NCBI GenBank assembly: GCA_001247695.2
Contig: LGRX02035296.1
Span: 1 to 64,000, forward strand
Source: Cymbomonas tetramitiformis
Lineage: Eukaryota > Chlorophyta > Pyramimonadophyceae > Pyramimonadales > Pyramimonadaceae
Direction: 5' to 3'
Length of the DNA: 64,000 nt
A program made the position numbers and the translations under genes. Position 1 is the first letter of the stretch, and every line of letters starts with the position of its first letter. The notes beneath the pieces were generated by a model. It did no database searches, had not been told where the DNA came from, and saw nothing but the letters and a program-made list of their open reading frames with translations. Of the stretch, positions 43,327 through 54,191 are shown one piece after another.

Positions 43327-44103
43327 TAGTGCCTCTGTACACATTTGATATACCTGTAATATACCGGATACGTATTGCGGACATATTGTAAGTATTATGC
43401 AATATGTGAGCAGCAGGGGGGTCTTACCCCTTTACCCCATGCAGTCATGTGTTGCATAATTCACTCTGATTGTAGACATATTGCACATGTACTAAAGATA
43501 TTCTGCATGAGGGAATGTTTCAATATGTGTTCAACACATATATTGCAAACGTGTTGAATGATTCATCTGATTGTAGACATATTGCACATGTACTAAAGAT
43601 ATTCTGCATGAGGGAATGTTTCAATATGTGTTCAACACATATATTGCAAACGTGTTGAATGATTCATCTGATTGTAGACATATTGCACATGTATTGAACG
43701 ATTCCTTATGCGTGAATGTTTCAACATGTGTTCAACACATGTTCAGTACGTGTGTTGCAGGCGGTTGCAGACATATTGAACACCCCTCCAATCGTTTTGC
43801 CTTATTTCAATACATCGGGGCCCCAATTCAAAAAGCCCCCCAGAACCGACTTCTGCGATACGCGTCCAAATGCCGTGAAAACTTGTCCCCATAACGCTAG
43901 ACCCTTCCTTAGATGATACCAAGTGCTAGTGGGTGAGTCTGACACCATTTGGGTGCCCATGCTAGCATACTCATTTTCGCTGTGTCCAGGCTGATCGCGG
44001 TTCAATAGTTTGGCCAATATGTTACACGTGTATTGGAATGTCCAGATATTAGCATACCGTCTCCAATATGCCTCCAATATGTCTCCAATACGTGTTCAAC
44101 ACG
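43327..44103. repeat. Right subterminal repeat field of transposon B
   Basis: CAATATG/CATATTG motifs are dense again. Within it, about 107-bp direct repeats (ATTGTAGACATATTGCACAT, GTTTCAATATGTGTTCAACA) occur two to three times at about 43470-43760. A motif-poor stretch at 43790-44010 has no gene. Confidence 0.8.
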
Positions 44104-44131
44104 TGTATTGAACCCGTCTAGAAACGTAGGG

Positions 44132-44328
44132 TAGCCCAAGAAGTCCACGGTGGCTGCCCCGAAGGTTGATTTGCCGGAGTGCAGTCGGATCCCTGCGTCC
44201 CCCAAGCAAGGTGCGAAGCACGGCCTCTACATCCTTAATGTGCTGCTCAGCGGTGTCTGAGTATATGTACACGTCGTCAACGTACGCCACTGTGCAATGT
44301 TGCAGGTGACGCAGCTCGTAGTCCATAA
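44132..44328 (-). pseudogene. Gypsy RT middle piece with the catalytic YVDD
   Basis: The minus strand reads MDYELRHLQHC, VAYVDDVYIYSDTAEQHIKD, and after a frame change GIRLHSGKSTFGAATVDFLG. This is the RT palm and thumb start. It lies between the LINE (right) and transposon B (left). Left of transposon B the sequence resumes with the remaining codons of LGYRIG. Confidence 0.85.
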
Positions 44329-44439
44329 GCAATAATAATAATAATAAAACATTTACGCTAGCAAAGGGGACAAAGTCCTGAGAGTGCGGTATCCCTGCAA
44401 AGCAGGCTAGTGAAAACACCAGGGGCTACTCCCTCTGCT

Positions 44440-44998
44440 ATAGCGCGCCCACAAAGGGGCTCAGCCCACTTTTCAGCAGGGTGACATCTAGAGAAAAAGC
44501 TAAGTGCTAGGCAAAAAAACTCTAGAAGATGGAGAAGCAGCCATGGCCGGGTGAGTGGAGGGGTGGCTGAATCTGAGCGGTGGGGAGGGAAGTCGAAGAA
44601 TTAAGGGGGTATTTGGAGACGTTGAGGAAGGGGGTCAGGTGGGCGGGGGAGAGGGGGGAGGGGGGGACGGCCCTCACCTTGGGGACACGGAACCATCTTA
44701 TATTGCAAGACTTTTGAAAATTATTGCAGGAGGGTTTGAAGAAAGTCGTTTGACTGTTGCACAGCTTCTGTTTCTGTCATGGTTTCACTGCTCGAGATGT
44801 CAACTGTATGCGGGTCAGTGTTTAAGGTGGTGGTGGTGTTTAACAGAAACACGTCTCGCCTATATTTTTGGTGTGTTGCCTACAAATTCTTGAAAGTTTT
44901 TTAAGGAGAGGTTTAATCTTGCCACGGGGAACACCTATCGTGTTGAGGACAGTACCAAAAAGAGGAGGGAGGTATCCCATGAGTGTAAGAACTTTGGG
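44440..44998 (-). other. LINE 3' untranslated region
   Basis: No coding signal. A polypurine-rich block (GGGGGAGAGGGGGGAGGGGG on the plus strand near 44646) and the terminal ~150 bases recur at 61850-62225 in the opposite orientation, which identifies this as LINE 3' UTR. Confidence 0.7.
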
Positions 44999-47281
44999 TC
45001 ATTTCACGGTGCTTATGAAGGGCTTGGAATTTGCGTTGGTGATTGTCGTGTCGTGGTGACCACCATAATAAGGCTCAACATCACTCTGATGATAAGGAGG
45101 GTCTTGAGTGGGCCATGGGAAAAGCGAAGAAGCAAGTACTTTGTCGCTTTCGTTCAGAACTTCATTCCAAATATCAGGGCTGACTCCTGTGTATTCTAGC
45201 CTCTTCTTCGTGACTCTGGACTTAGGAAGGACGTTGAGGAACCATCTGACAATCTTTTTCTGTGTAGGCCTCCAGTCAAAGGCTGGTTGAGTATCACTGG
45301 GTGCACTGTCTATAGCTATGATAACAACATCCGAAAAGTCATCCTTATAGCATCCACCACCTGGAAGAACGTAGGGGTCATCACCCGTCCAATAGCCATG
45401 TGGGATAAATGGAATAGTGTTATGCGGGAATCTGAAAACAAGTTTAAAACCTTTATCGAACCATCTTTTTTGGTTTTTGGGAGACAGCGGAAGAATCCAT
45501 GTTCCTGAAAATCCAGGGACGGTGTTGGCCGCTTTATGTCCCATTTCCAAGGTAGTCATAACCGCCGAAGATTTGCCCTTATCTTTCCCATCAAAGGGGG
45601 GATTTCCATAAACGATTCTGCCGATGCCTGTTATCGGGTCCACGTAGGCATCCCAAGCGAGACCATCAAAGCCAATTTTCCCATGATGGCAGAAGGGCCT
45701 GAGGGCTTTTTTCATTCTTGTGGTGGGTATGCATCTTCTCGAGTGAATTCTAGGGTGGGCATTTAGTGGGTTGGAGAAAAGTTCACAGCCGTTTTTGTCA
45801 AGGTTTCTGTCATCCATCAAAATATCTAAGAGGCTTCTTCTGATTGCGTAGCAGTTGTTAGGATCCCCCGATTCAAACTTACATGCATTGAGTGCTTCAT
45901 GAATATCGTGTGCCCTATTCGAGTACTCCGCAAGTGAGCATGGGACTGCTTTGTTGGAAAGGCGGTGCCAGGCCAAAAGTTTCCAGAACTCTTTCTTTTG
46001 GACATATTGGAGTTCGGGATATTTAGGTGTCCCCGTGGCATGGTCCACTTCGGGTTTAGCGGTCACAACAATGGTATTCTTTTTTGAACTTGATGGTCGG
46101 TACATGCTAGCTTCCGGGAGAGCGTGTAAGTATAATTCCACATTCATTTCCTGTCTTAGGTCAGCAAGTGGAAAAAGCTTCGATGGCTGTGTTTTGATGT
46201 ATGTGGTACCTTTTCCGGGGTTTAGTAGTTTGGGCTTTTCTGAGATTTCTTCAGCAACGATTTTCCTTAGTTCGCCATCTTGGGTTGTTCTAAGATTATA
46301 CAAACTATTATTATGTCCTGAGCATTCAAGTTGGATGTGTTCGAAGGTGCATTTTGTATTCTGTTGGCAGTAGGGGCAGTTTTCAGTCCCGATTTTCCCC
46401 AGTTTAAATAAACGTGCTGGAGAGGCTTGGAGACCCAGGAGTTCTCTGCTTCTAGAAGCAGTGAAAGCTTTAGGTGTTATTTTGGAAATATCTTTAGTGG
46501 GGGTGGTGTTATTCTCGTCGAGCATCCTCAAGTACTTCCCTTGAGACTGTAGAGTTCTCCAATTATGATAGTGTGAGAGACGTTGAATTCTTCTAATGTG
46601 ACTGCGGATATCACCTAAAATAGGGACCTCAAAAAAGAATAACGAGAATGGCAGTTCCTCGGCAGGGTCGTAGCGGGAGATGTCTAAACAACCCCCTCTG
46701 AATGAGGCTCTTTTGGCAGTACGGTCCACTCTGTCATGGACTTTGTCATTATTGTGACCCCTGATCCATTTAAGGATAATTTTACTGTGATCTCCTTCAC
46801 TGTAGAAGCCAAGTTCTTCTAACAGTAGGCGAACAGCCTGCACATCTCTGCGATTAGCTTCACGTAATTTGTCCCGGGCACTCATGGATCTGCCATCCTT
46901 TGTTACAGCAGATATTGCGGCCATGGAGTCAATGGCATGTACCATTGGAGTCATGGATTTGAGGAGATTCTCTTTTTGTTCTGTGAGTAAGAATCGCAGT
47001 CCCGCAATTTCAGCAGATGTACTACTCGGGTTTTGGATATCTTCCTTGATAAGAAGCCCCGGTGCGGCGAAAGTTCTTGAGGGGGGGATATTCATCTTCC
47101 GAACAAGTGGCATTCCGTTGTCAAAGTTTTTTATGGCATATGCTGCACCACTGCATGCTGATTTTTTACCGGCGAATAGGGAACCATCGCTTGCCATATC
47201 ATAATCCTCCATTTGTTTGCTCTTTTCGGCGAAGGGGGTAGATTCTTCTTCTGAGTCGCTAGATAGGGCAGCTGCATTCAC
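44999..47281 (-). pseudogene. LINE RNase H, CCHC motif and Dam-like methylase domain
   Basis: 760 codons open on the minus strand. An RNase H fold starts near residue 30 with all four acidic positions visible (MASDGSLF, STSAEIAGL, HAIDSMAAI, GHNNDKVHDRVDR). A Cys/His motif (CPYCQQNTKCTFEHIQLEC) lies near residue 300. The C-terminal third contains FDGLAWDAY, then VYGNPPFDGKD near residue 559, TWILPLSPKNQKRWF and DVVIIAIDS. The NPPF motif followed by a strand-W-F pattern fits DNA N6-adenine or PCIF1-type methylases. The S-adenosylmethionine-binding motif is not certain. It joins the upstream piece through a frameshift near 47270. Such a domain on a LINE is, to my knowledge, unusual. Confidence 0.7.
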
Positions 47282-48977
47282 TTTCTTCTTCCGCAGTTTT
47301 GTTTTTCATTCTGGCAATAATGGTCTCATACTGTCTGTCTGAGATGTAATCATAGTGTGAGTTAATATCACTGATTTTAGCAAGAACAGAAGAGGGCGGG
47401 TCCATATGGTCATTATATTCGAAAATGGAACCTGCTGGAATTAGGATGCAGCCGTCATTGGTGATGCTATACAGTGTAGGCCCGTTCATAAGCAACAGGT
47501 CATTTCGATCCAGCCCCCAGCCCCGCCCTTGCTTATCTCCAAAATCGCGATATTTCTAGCCTTCCAGCGATTTCAGTTTTTTCATATTGCTTAAATTGAT
47601 ATAACGACCTGAAATTCATGTGTAGGACCCAGCCGATTGAACTGCTTAAGCATGACCAATCGCGCAGCATCAGCTCCCTGCGCAGCAAGCTGCGATTGCT
47701 TATGTGTCTAGGGTGTTCAGAGTCGCGAGCGAGACGGCATAAATCAGATGGTGAAAGCATATCTAATACTGTAATAGGATACGAATATCCCACCTCTCAA
47801 ATATATAACTTGCTGTATAACAAGGTACATATGATACGCACTGAAATTCGGTTTGTGTATAGGTTAAAATTTAGCCCGTGTACGCTATGAGTTTTGTTAA
47901 ACACGATAAGAAGGGACATTCACGAGTCGAGGCTGAAATGCTAAAACATACATAAATGCCGATTTAAGCATGCACATCTGGATGGCTTAAATTGCTAAAA
48001 CAAACAAAATAAGCGATTTTGTGTTATCCTTCCGGAAGGCTGGAGTTGCTAATCGGGATGAGCTATAATTCCAGCCGTTTTGCAAGGGCTGGAAATTGCT
48101 TAACTTTATGCGAATTCCAGCGTTGGTTGCTTAAAAAACAGTTGCTTAAAAACGGGCCTACACTGTATTCAAAGTCGTATTGAGAACTGCTGGTTCCTTC
48201 GATTCTGACAAAGACATTAGGGTTTATGGCATTGTTACTGTATTCTGTATATTGTATTGACATGGCCTCTAAGTCAATATTGGTAATGTGAATAAGAGAG
48301 ATGGAATCTCGGTCACCATTTCCTTTCCAATGAAACTCACCCGTGTCCGGGGGTACTATGTTGTCTCTATATTGTTTCTTGACATAATTATCTGGCCTGT
48401 GGGTCCAAATCTACAGGGTTTTGAAGCATTTCCTTTTCGATTTCGGTTAGCCATCCAGGGGGTCTATTACCGTGCAGCCTGAAAAAGCCTTTGCTTTCTT
48501 GCCAGTTTTTTAACATTCCACCGCAGGGAGTCAGAAAGGAACCTGTGTGCTTGAGGTTATACTTTTGAATTGCGGAGGTAACATTCCTCGACATGTAGAG
48601 TTGTCTGGGAAGGGTGGTGATTAATGTGGTTTCACCCGCTTCATTTTCAGGGTATTTTTTAGAGTCGATAGCGTATCCAAGTTTTGCCATAATGTGACCT
48701 GTACGCCTGAACCAATTAAAGCGTTTGTCTTTTGTGTGACTGTAGGTTGCATAGTGTGATAAGGGGAAGCCCGAGATGGCATTATTACTCATTTCGTTGT
48801 TCATGTTTTGAATTATTATTTTAAGCCATAGATTGTTGTTTCTACGGTATAGTGAGATAAGGTGGGGGTCAGTGATACGGTCCGTGTGGTTGTGTTGCCA
48901 ATATTCGTGTTCATCTGCAGAACACAGGGTGTTCATAGTTTCAGTAATACACGACGCGGTTACAATATCGAAGACAC
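47259..48977 (-). pseudogene. LINE ORF2 middle part, interrupted by a 694-bp element
   Basis: Minus-strand coding continues from RT: MNTLCSADEHEYWQHNHTDR, ISGFPLSHYATYSHTKDK, PPGWLTEIEKEMLQNPVDLD, then after a frameshift near 48385 NYVKKQYRDNIVPPDTGEFH and SSSQYDFEYS. At 48166/47471 the sequence is interrupted by a TA-flanked element. Removing it joins FEYS to ITNDGCILIPAGSIFEYN. No catalytic motif recognised; this corresponds to the RT thumb/connection region. Confidence 0.75.
47472..48165. mobile_element. 694-bp TA-flanked DNA element in the LINE
   Basis: Terminal inverted repeats start CAGTGTAGGCCCGTT and continue with TAAGCAAC. TA flanks both sides (47470-47471, 48166-48167). The interior has repeated TTGCTTAA/TTAAGCAA motifs and no credible gene. 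Tc1/mariner-pogo-type MITE pattern. Confidence 0.88.
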
Positions 48978-48979
48978 TA

Positions 48980-49150
48980 CAGTAATCACTCAGTAATAAG
49001 AAAACCCGCCAATAAGAAAGTAGCCAGCTTTATTTTTGATTTCGTCACAATATTTAACACATAACACTCCATATTTAAGATCTCTATATAAATAAAAAAT
49101 GTTTCTAGACTGACCTAAAATTTCTGTTTCTTAAAATCGAGTGTTTACTG
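48980..49150. mobile_element. 171-bp TA-flanked MITE in the LINE
   Basis: Ends CAGTAATCACTCA (left) and CAGTAAACACTCG (right, reverse complement), with TA on both sides (48978-48979, 49151-49152). The ends are related to those of the 547-bp element at 29148-29694. Excision restores LINE codons reading GYGIDSVFDIVTAS. Confidence 0.88.
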
Positions 49151-51899
49151 TATCAATACCGTACCCGCCCTGGCAGACTGCTGTCCAGATTATTTGGTGA
49201 TTAGTGTCAACTGGGCAGCCCAGGTATTTGATTATAAACGAAGCTATCATTTTGTCTAATTCAATTGCAACATTCTTTGAGGAGTTGGCAATTGCTGAGG
49301 TAACTTTAAGGGGGTACGCCATCCTCGGAACTACAACCGCATTTATAACATATCTTAGCTGGTGTAGAGTCATGTGTTGCAGTTGGATGGATACTAGAGT
49401 AGATTTAAGTCTGTCGATAAGGATTTCCGCCTGTTTGTCCCATTCCCCATTTAGTGCAAACCATACTCCGAGGTATCTGTTTACCTCTTTGCTGTTAGAG
49501 AAATCGAGAAAATCTGGTGACTCAGGGGGTATCCATTTCGCATCAATGGAAGGACTTGAGTCATTGGTATTGGGCTCCAGGTGACCCCCAGAGATGAGTA
49601 AATCATCGGACAGGTCATATCGTGTTACCATTTTGCCCTGGGGTTTGATGCGCTTTCTGTAAGAGTATTTGGATTTCTTAACATTGATGGGAATGCCGAT
49701 GAAGCTCATAAATTCATTAACTATACCTAGCATGTCTTGAACTTCGTCTTTAGTTTTTCCCACGAGCATGATGTCATCACAGAAGAACCGTGCAAAGATA
49801 TTTAAAGGGGTGTCCTTTTCTAATAGGTTTTGGGTGGGAGGAATAACATCATTTCCTGGTTTGTCTGGTCTATGGCGTTCCGAGTTCAGTTCATATCCAT
49901 ATGTGGTTCCTGTCGGGTTTGCACCGTTTGCTCTTTTTGCTAACCAAATTGCCAGAATGTCCATAATTGGCTACTGCCCCGGGGTCCTTATCATAGGACC
50001 CAAATTGCGTTGGGTCCTTTCACAAGGACCACTTTTTCACGATTTTTTAAAAGCATCTTCTTGAGATAAATTGAGGCAACCACCAATAAGGTAGACTAAT
50101 TATGACCCAAACTAACTTATCATATGGCTGCTTGGCATATATCCGATGTGGCGTGCGTCTATTGGTAGCATAACTGCTAGTAACCCTGAAATTTTCAACG
50201 TTGTAGTTTTTCAAATGCTTGAAAACGAGGTATGTAGCTCTTGATTTTTTCACAAACGGAATTTTGAAGCACACGGCGCCGACGCTATGCAATATTGGTG
50301 GCACATACCATGGCCGATGATCGGTGGATGTTTGTGCCCGGTGGCATCCCATTTCACGCCGTTATAGGTGTCACAATCCACATATCCCGCCATTTCCTAG
50401 GCAAATATTAGGAAATATATGGGCTAATTTTGGCATGGAACAATGTCGGAGATGTGACATTGACTGCGCACATGACGCCCGCAAGCTATCGCCGCATTGC
50501 AGTCTTCATATATACACACTAACGTAATTTTTAAGCCCTCTATATACCCAGAATGGACCATAACATGGTGCATATGCACAGTCATACAAGACGAAAGGCG
50601 ACATTTTGGGCAGTCGATTTAGTGTAATTTTTAAGTTGGGTCATTTTTGCTGCTTCAACCGATATTTTGAGGGTCAAGATGACCTCGGATGAAAGTTTTG
50701 ACAAGACACTGCAGAAAGAGCAGCTCGAGAACTTGATAACATAGGTCCTGCAATTTTCATAGCACCTTCCAGCAAGCAAATAAAAAATGGGTCCTTGTGA
50801 AAGGACCCGCCATTTTCATTATTTTTGAGGGGAAACACATATCCAAAGTAACCGCCGCAACCAAGGACATAAATGCAATCACTATGCATTCTCACTTAAA
50901 AATAAATTAATTGGGCTCATAAATACTCGACGAAAGCGGTCAAACTATAACTATATTCAATTATTGTGCATGGTACGAACATTATGCGTGGGTCCTTGTG
51001 ATAGGACCCAAGCTCGGGGCAGTAGCCATAATGGCTACAAACCTTAGTGGGCTCAAAACTTCTCCCTGAGGAACTCCACATTCGAGGGACCATTCATCTG
51101 TGAGGCCTTCTTCAGTAAGTACCATTCTAGAGGCATCATTGGTGATGTCTGAGATGATGTTAATTATTTGTGATGGGAGTCCTAACTTTCTGAGCGCTAA
51201 ATTGCTCATCCAGAATTCAGCTCTGTCAAATGCTTGTTTGAGGTCCAGGTAAACTACGTGGAGGTCTTTGTCGTATCTATTGGCATCCGAAATTACTTCA
51301 TTCAAAATTTGGAGTGAGTCGTCTATGTTTTTATTCGGAAGAAAGGCATCTTGAATGGGAAAGAGAATGGGGTGGGTGTTGAGTATTGTTTTGAGACGGT
51401 TAGCAATTATTGTATTAAATAGTTTAAGACCCGTTTCCAACATTGTGAGGGGTCTGGAATTATCTATGGTACATGATGCAGAGGGGTTTTTAGGGATTGG
51501 AAGGATGACTCCAGATTTTGCACTCTTAGGAAATCTCCCAGTTATAAGAATGTGGTTAAAAAGTGAGACAGTAACTTCTTGAAAATTCTCTGGGCCCTTG
51601 ATCCACTGCGAGTATCTCATCCCTGAGGGTCCTGGTGCTGTAGAGATACCACAGTCCGAGTATGCTTGTTGAAGTTCTTTGTGCGTGATTTCTGTCAATA
51701 GTCTTGCGGCGGCCGTATCGGGGATTTTAGGGCTATCCTTGAGAATGTCAGTGAGCCACTGTGGGAGTTCATCTGGCTCATTCGGGTTAGTAGAAAATAA
51801 TTTTTCATTTTTGTATTCATCTAGTGTTGTGTTTAGTCTTTCTGATTTTGTCTCAGGTATCTTTCCATCACTACCTGGGCCCTGGGGTTGCGGCTGCAC
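49151..51899 (-). pseudogene. LINE reverse transcriptase, interrupted by a 1,061-bp element
   Basis: Minus strand from 51899: STAPGPSGMRYSQWIKGPEN, VILPIPKNPSA...SRPLTML, VYLDLKQAFDRAEFW, GVPQGEVLSPLRFVAI. The chain breaks at 51029 and resumes at 49967 with MDILAIWLAKR, then FARFFCDDIMLVGKT (the catalytic FxDD), VKKSKYSYRKR and FSNSKEVNRYLGVWF. Removing the 1,061-bp element and one TAAT restores the frame across motif B to C. It contains a non-LTR type RT. The endonuclease upstream is missing. Confidence 0.88.
49968..51028. mobile_element. 1,061-bp non-autonomous DNA element in the LINE RT
   Basis: Terminal inverted repeats begin TGGCTACTGCCCCG, flanked by the 4-bp duplication TAAT (49964-49967, 51029-51032). 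Near each end, and again near 50790, are GGGTCCT...AGGACCC palindromes. The AT-rich interior has no recognisable protein. Confidence 0.85.
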
Positions 51900-52063
51900 C
51901 TTTGTCAGTAGGTTTCATCTTTCCCGTGACTGTCTAGAAACCTCGAAAGGTTAGTTGAGAAAAGATGCTGCAGGGCTTCCTTTTCTCGAAGTTTGCGTCG
52001 TTCAATGTCTGTGTCTCTGCTTTTTTGAAAAGCATTTCTGATTATTACATAATATTTCATGCA

Positions 52064-53754
52064 TATTCCATAATCCTGATGAATGCGGCGGTCGCTCCAG
52101 CTGCTTCAAATGGCATGGAAGTGTAACGATAGAGCTGATTGCCCCACCAGAACGCCGTCGTGTCCCTGTCCTCTTCGGTGGTCATGGGAATCTGGTGAAA
52201 GGCCTTGGTCGCGTCCAGAGTTGTCTTGAACTTGAACTTAGCCACGCGCTGATAGAGCTCCTCTGGTCGGTGTGGCAGCGTGTTGTCCTTCGGCGACAAC
52301 CGGTTCGTGTTCCGGAGGTCGACACAGAAGCGTGTAGAAGTCCACTGTCCAGTCTCACGGCCTTTCTTCCCTGCGACCACCACGTTGCTGGCGTGTCGAC
52401 AGTGTTGTGAAGCTGGCTCGATGAAGCCGTACTCCAATAGCTCCTTGCAGTGCAGGTCGATGATCTCCTGCTCTCCCGGGCTGTACTTCCTCGGTCGCTG
52501 GTAAGCCACCTTGGTCTCGTCCTTGAACGGGATGGCGAAAGTTGCATGCGCTGCCCCTCCACGGTAGCCCTTGATGTCCTGCGGCCTGTTGGCGAAGCAA
52601 TAGCTGCACCTTCTCACCACGTTGCGCATCTCTTCCCAGTTCTCCTCGGTGAACTCAGGGTGTCCCCCAAAGGTGGCATTGAGCTCCGTGTCCAACCACG
52701 CGGCCTCGTCCTTGGTGACTCTCGTGGTCCCCCCTGGCTGTAGTGTGTCCAGCACTGTGTGTGGGAGTACCTCGTCTCGCTCCGCCACCATGGCCTCCCA
52801 CCCAGTGTCCCACTGGCGCGAGGATTTCTGGTCGTCCCAGGTGGTTCTGGAGGAACTTCGCAATCGGTCAGGCGCAACCGGACCCATGGCAGGCAGACCC
52901 CGCAATCCTCCTGGAGCCACGGCGGCCACCCAGGCGGCGGCAGCGAGCAGCAACAAAAGTTTAAAAGTTCTGCTGGCTCCCAAAGGTTTAGCTGGAGAGT
53001 GCAGGGTCAGTATGCAAGTCAGCATCCTCCACCCCCCGTGCATACGGCCCAAGCCTCCTCCCGCGCTGACGAAGACCACAAGTGCCAAGACCAACACTAC
53101 AGTACGTAGGCGAAATGGGCCACCCGATAGAAAGTGACCGCGCGCTGCAGGCGCTGAAGTCGGGCTGCAAAGCATGACTTCAGCATGCGGCGCGGGATGG
53201 CCGCCAGTGTAGCTGGACCCGCCGCAGAGACCTGCTGCGCTACTGCAAGCGCGCGACTCACTTGAGTTTGAAGCGCGGTGAGCCCACGCTCGCCGCCGCG
53301 TCATGCGGGCGCCCAGCAGCCCATGCCTGCCAACGTGGATGGCCACCACCAAGACGTGCCCCAGTGGAACGACTGCCACCCCGAAGTGCATGGCGAACAC
53401 GACGAGTGCAAGCCGGAGCAAAGGTACGTACCACAGCCCGCGCCGGGCATGGTGAAACCCAGCAACCTGCCAGGCCACCATGCACAGCAGCAGCGAGTGC
53501 CTTGCCAACTCCAATAGTGCGTGAAGATGTAGACTGCGATGTGTCCACCGTTGATGCGGCGCTGTATGCATAGCCCACAATGTGCGTGCCATGGCTCTGC
53601 GAGCCAGGTTGGAATGACACACCCAGAGCGCTGCCATTTCCCCAAGGCACCTCATGACCTCCAGGGCCGCCCATATCACTATCACTGCCAAGCGAGGCAG
53701 CTGCGGCCATTGCAAGCGCACGAGTGCCCCCGTGAGGAGGAAGCACGTCTGCAT
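52064..53754 (-). pseudogene. Gypsy RT N-terminal half with a hydrophobic upstream region
   Basis: RT motifs on the minus strand are YSPGEQEIIDLHCKELLEYG, FIEPASQHCRHASNVVVAGK, RFCVDLRNTNRLSPKDNTLP, TTLDATKAFHQIPM and YRYTSMPFEAAGATAAF. The chain then stops at the LINE insertion (52063). It continues at 44328. The ORF extends about 300 residues upstream of the RT with several strongly hydrophobic stretches (VVLVLALVVFVSAGG, FKLLLLLAAAAWVAAVAP). These could be membrane segments or an out-of-frame reading of a GC-rich linker. Which of these holds cannot be decided by eye. Confidence 0.85.
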
Positions 53755-54191
53755 GTGCCTTGCCCACCGTCTTGTGGTGGGCTGTGCACCCGGCTCAATG
53801 CCGGGGCTACTACTCAGTAGTGGGCGCGCCGGGCTGCAGCGGGCCCGGTGCCCGACCGAAAAGGCTGCAGCACTGCATCCCTCCTCAACTCCTCCATCAT
53901 CTCGTCGTGCCTCGGTCGCGCACCTGTTGTACGGGCTGCGCCCTGGCCCATGCGCTCGTTGCGAGCGGCCCCAGGACGCTGGGATTCCTCTCTGGGGCTC
54001 GGAGACCTCCTCCTGCGCTGGCCGCTCCGCGGGGAGTGTTGGTGTGCTGGCCCAGGGGTCGAGCTCGTGCGATGTCCATCAAGTTGGCTCTCACTCTGGG
54101 TACTGGTGCCCGCGATATGAACATTCTCCTGCACTGGGCTGCTGGGCCTTGCGGGGTCAAGGGCCTGTGGTGATCTGTCTGATGCGACTTC

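Larger units (their letters stand above)
31304..44131 (+). mobile_element. 12.8-kb CCCTAC (CACTA-like) DNA transposon B, apparently intact
   Basis: 28-bp terminal inverted repeats with four mismatches (CCCTACGTTTCT then GAC.) lie at 31304-31331 and 44104-44131, flanked by the 3-bp target duplication TAG. Excision restores the gypsy RT codons for DFLGYRIG exactly. Inside are two divergent genes, a transposase (35675-43326) and an accessory gene (32365-34476), plus subterminal repeats built on TATTGAA/CAATAT. All transposase exons join in phase, so it could be autonomous. Confidence 0.9.
44329..52063 (-). mobile_element. 5'-truncated LINE retrotransposon carrying three nested DNA elements
   Basis: Flanked by an imperfect 10-bp target duplication (TAGTCCATAA at 44319-44328, TATTCCATAA at 52064-52073). 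The 3' end, on the minus strand, is a (TTA)7 tail. It encodes RT, then an RNase H, a CCHC motif and a methylase-like domain. No endonuclease or ORF1 is present upstream of RT, so the 5' end is lost. Nested elements are at 47472-48165, 48980-49150 and 49968-51028. A second copy of its 3' end is at about 61850-62225. At least two frameshifts make it inactive. Confidence 0.85.
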
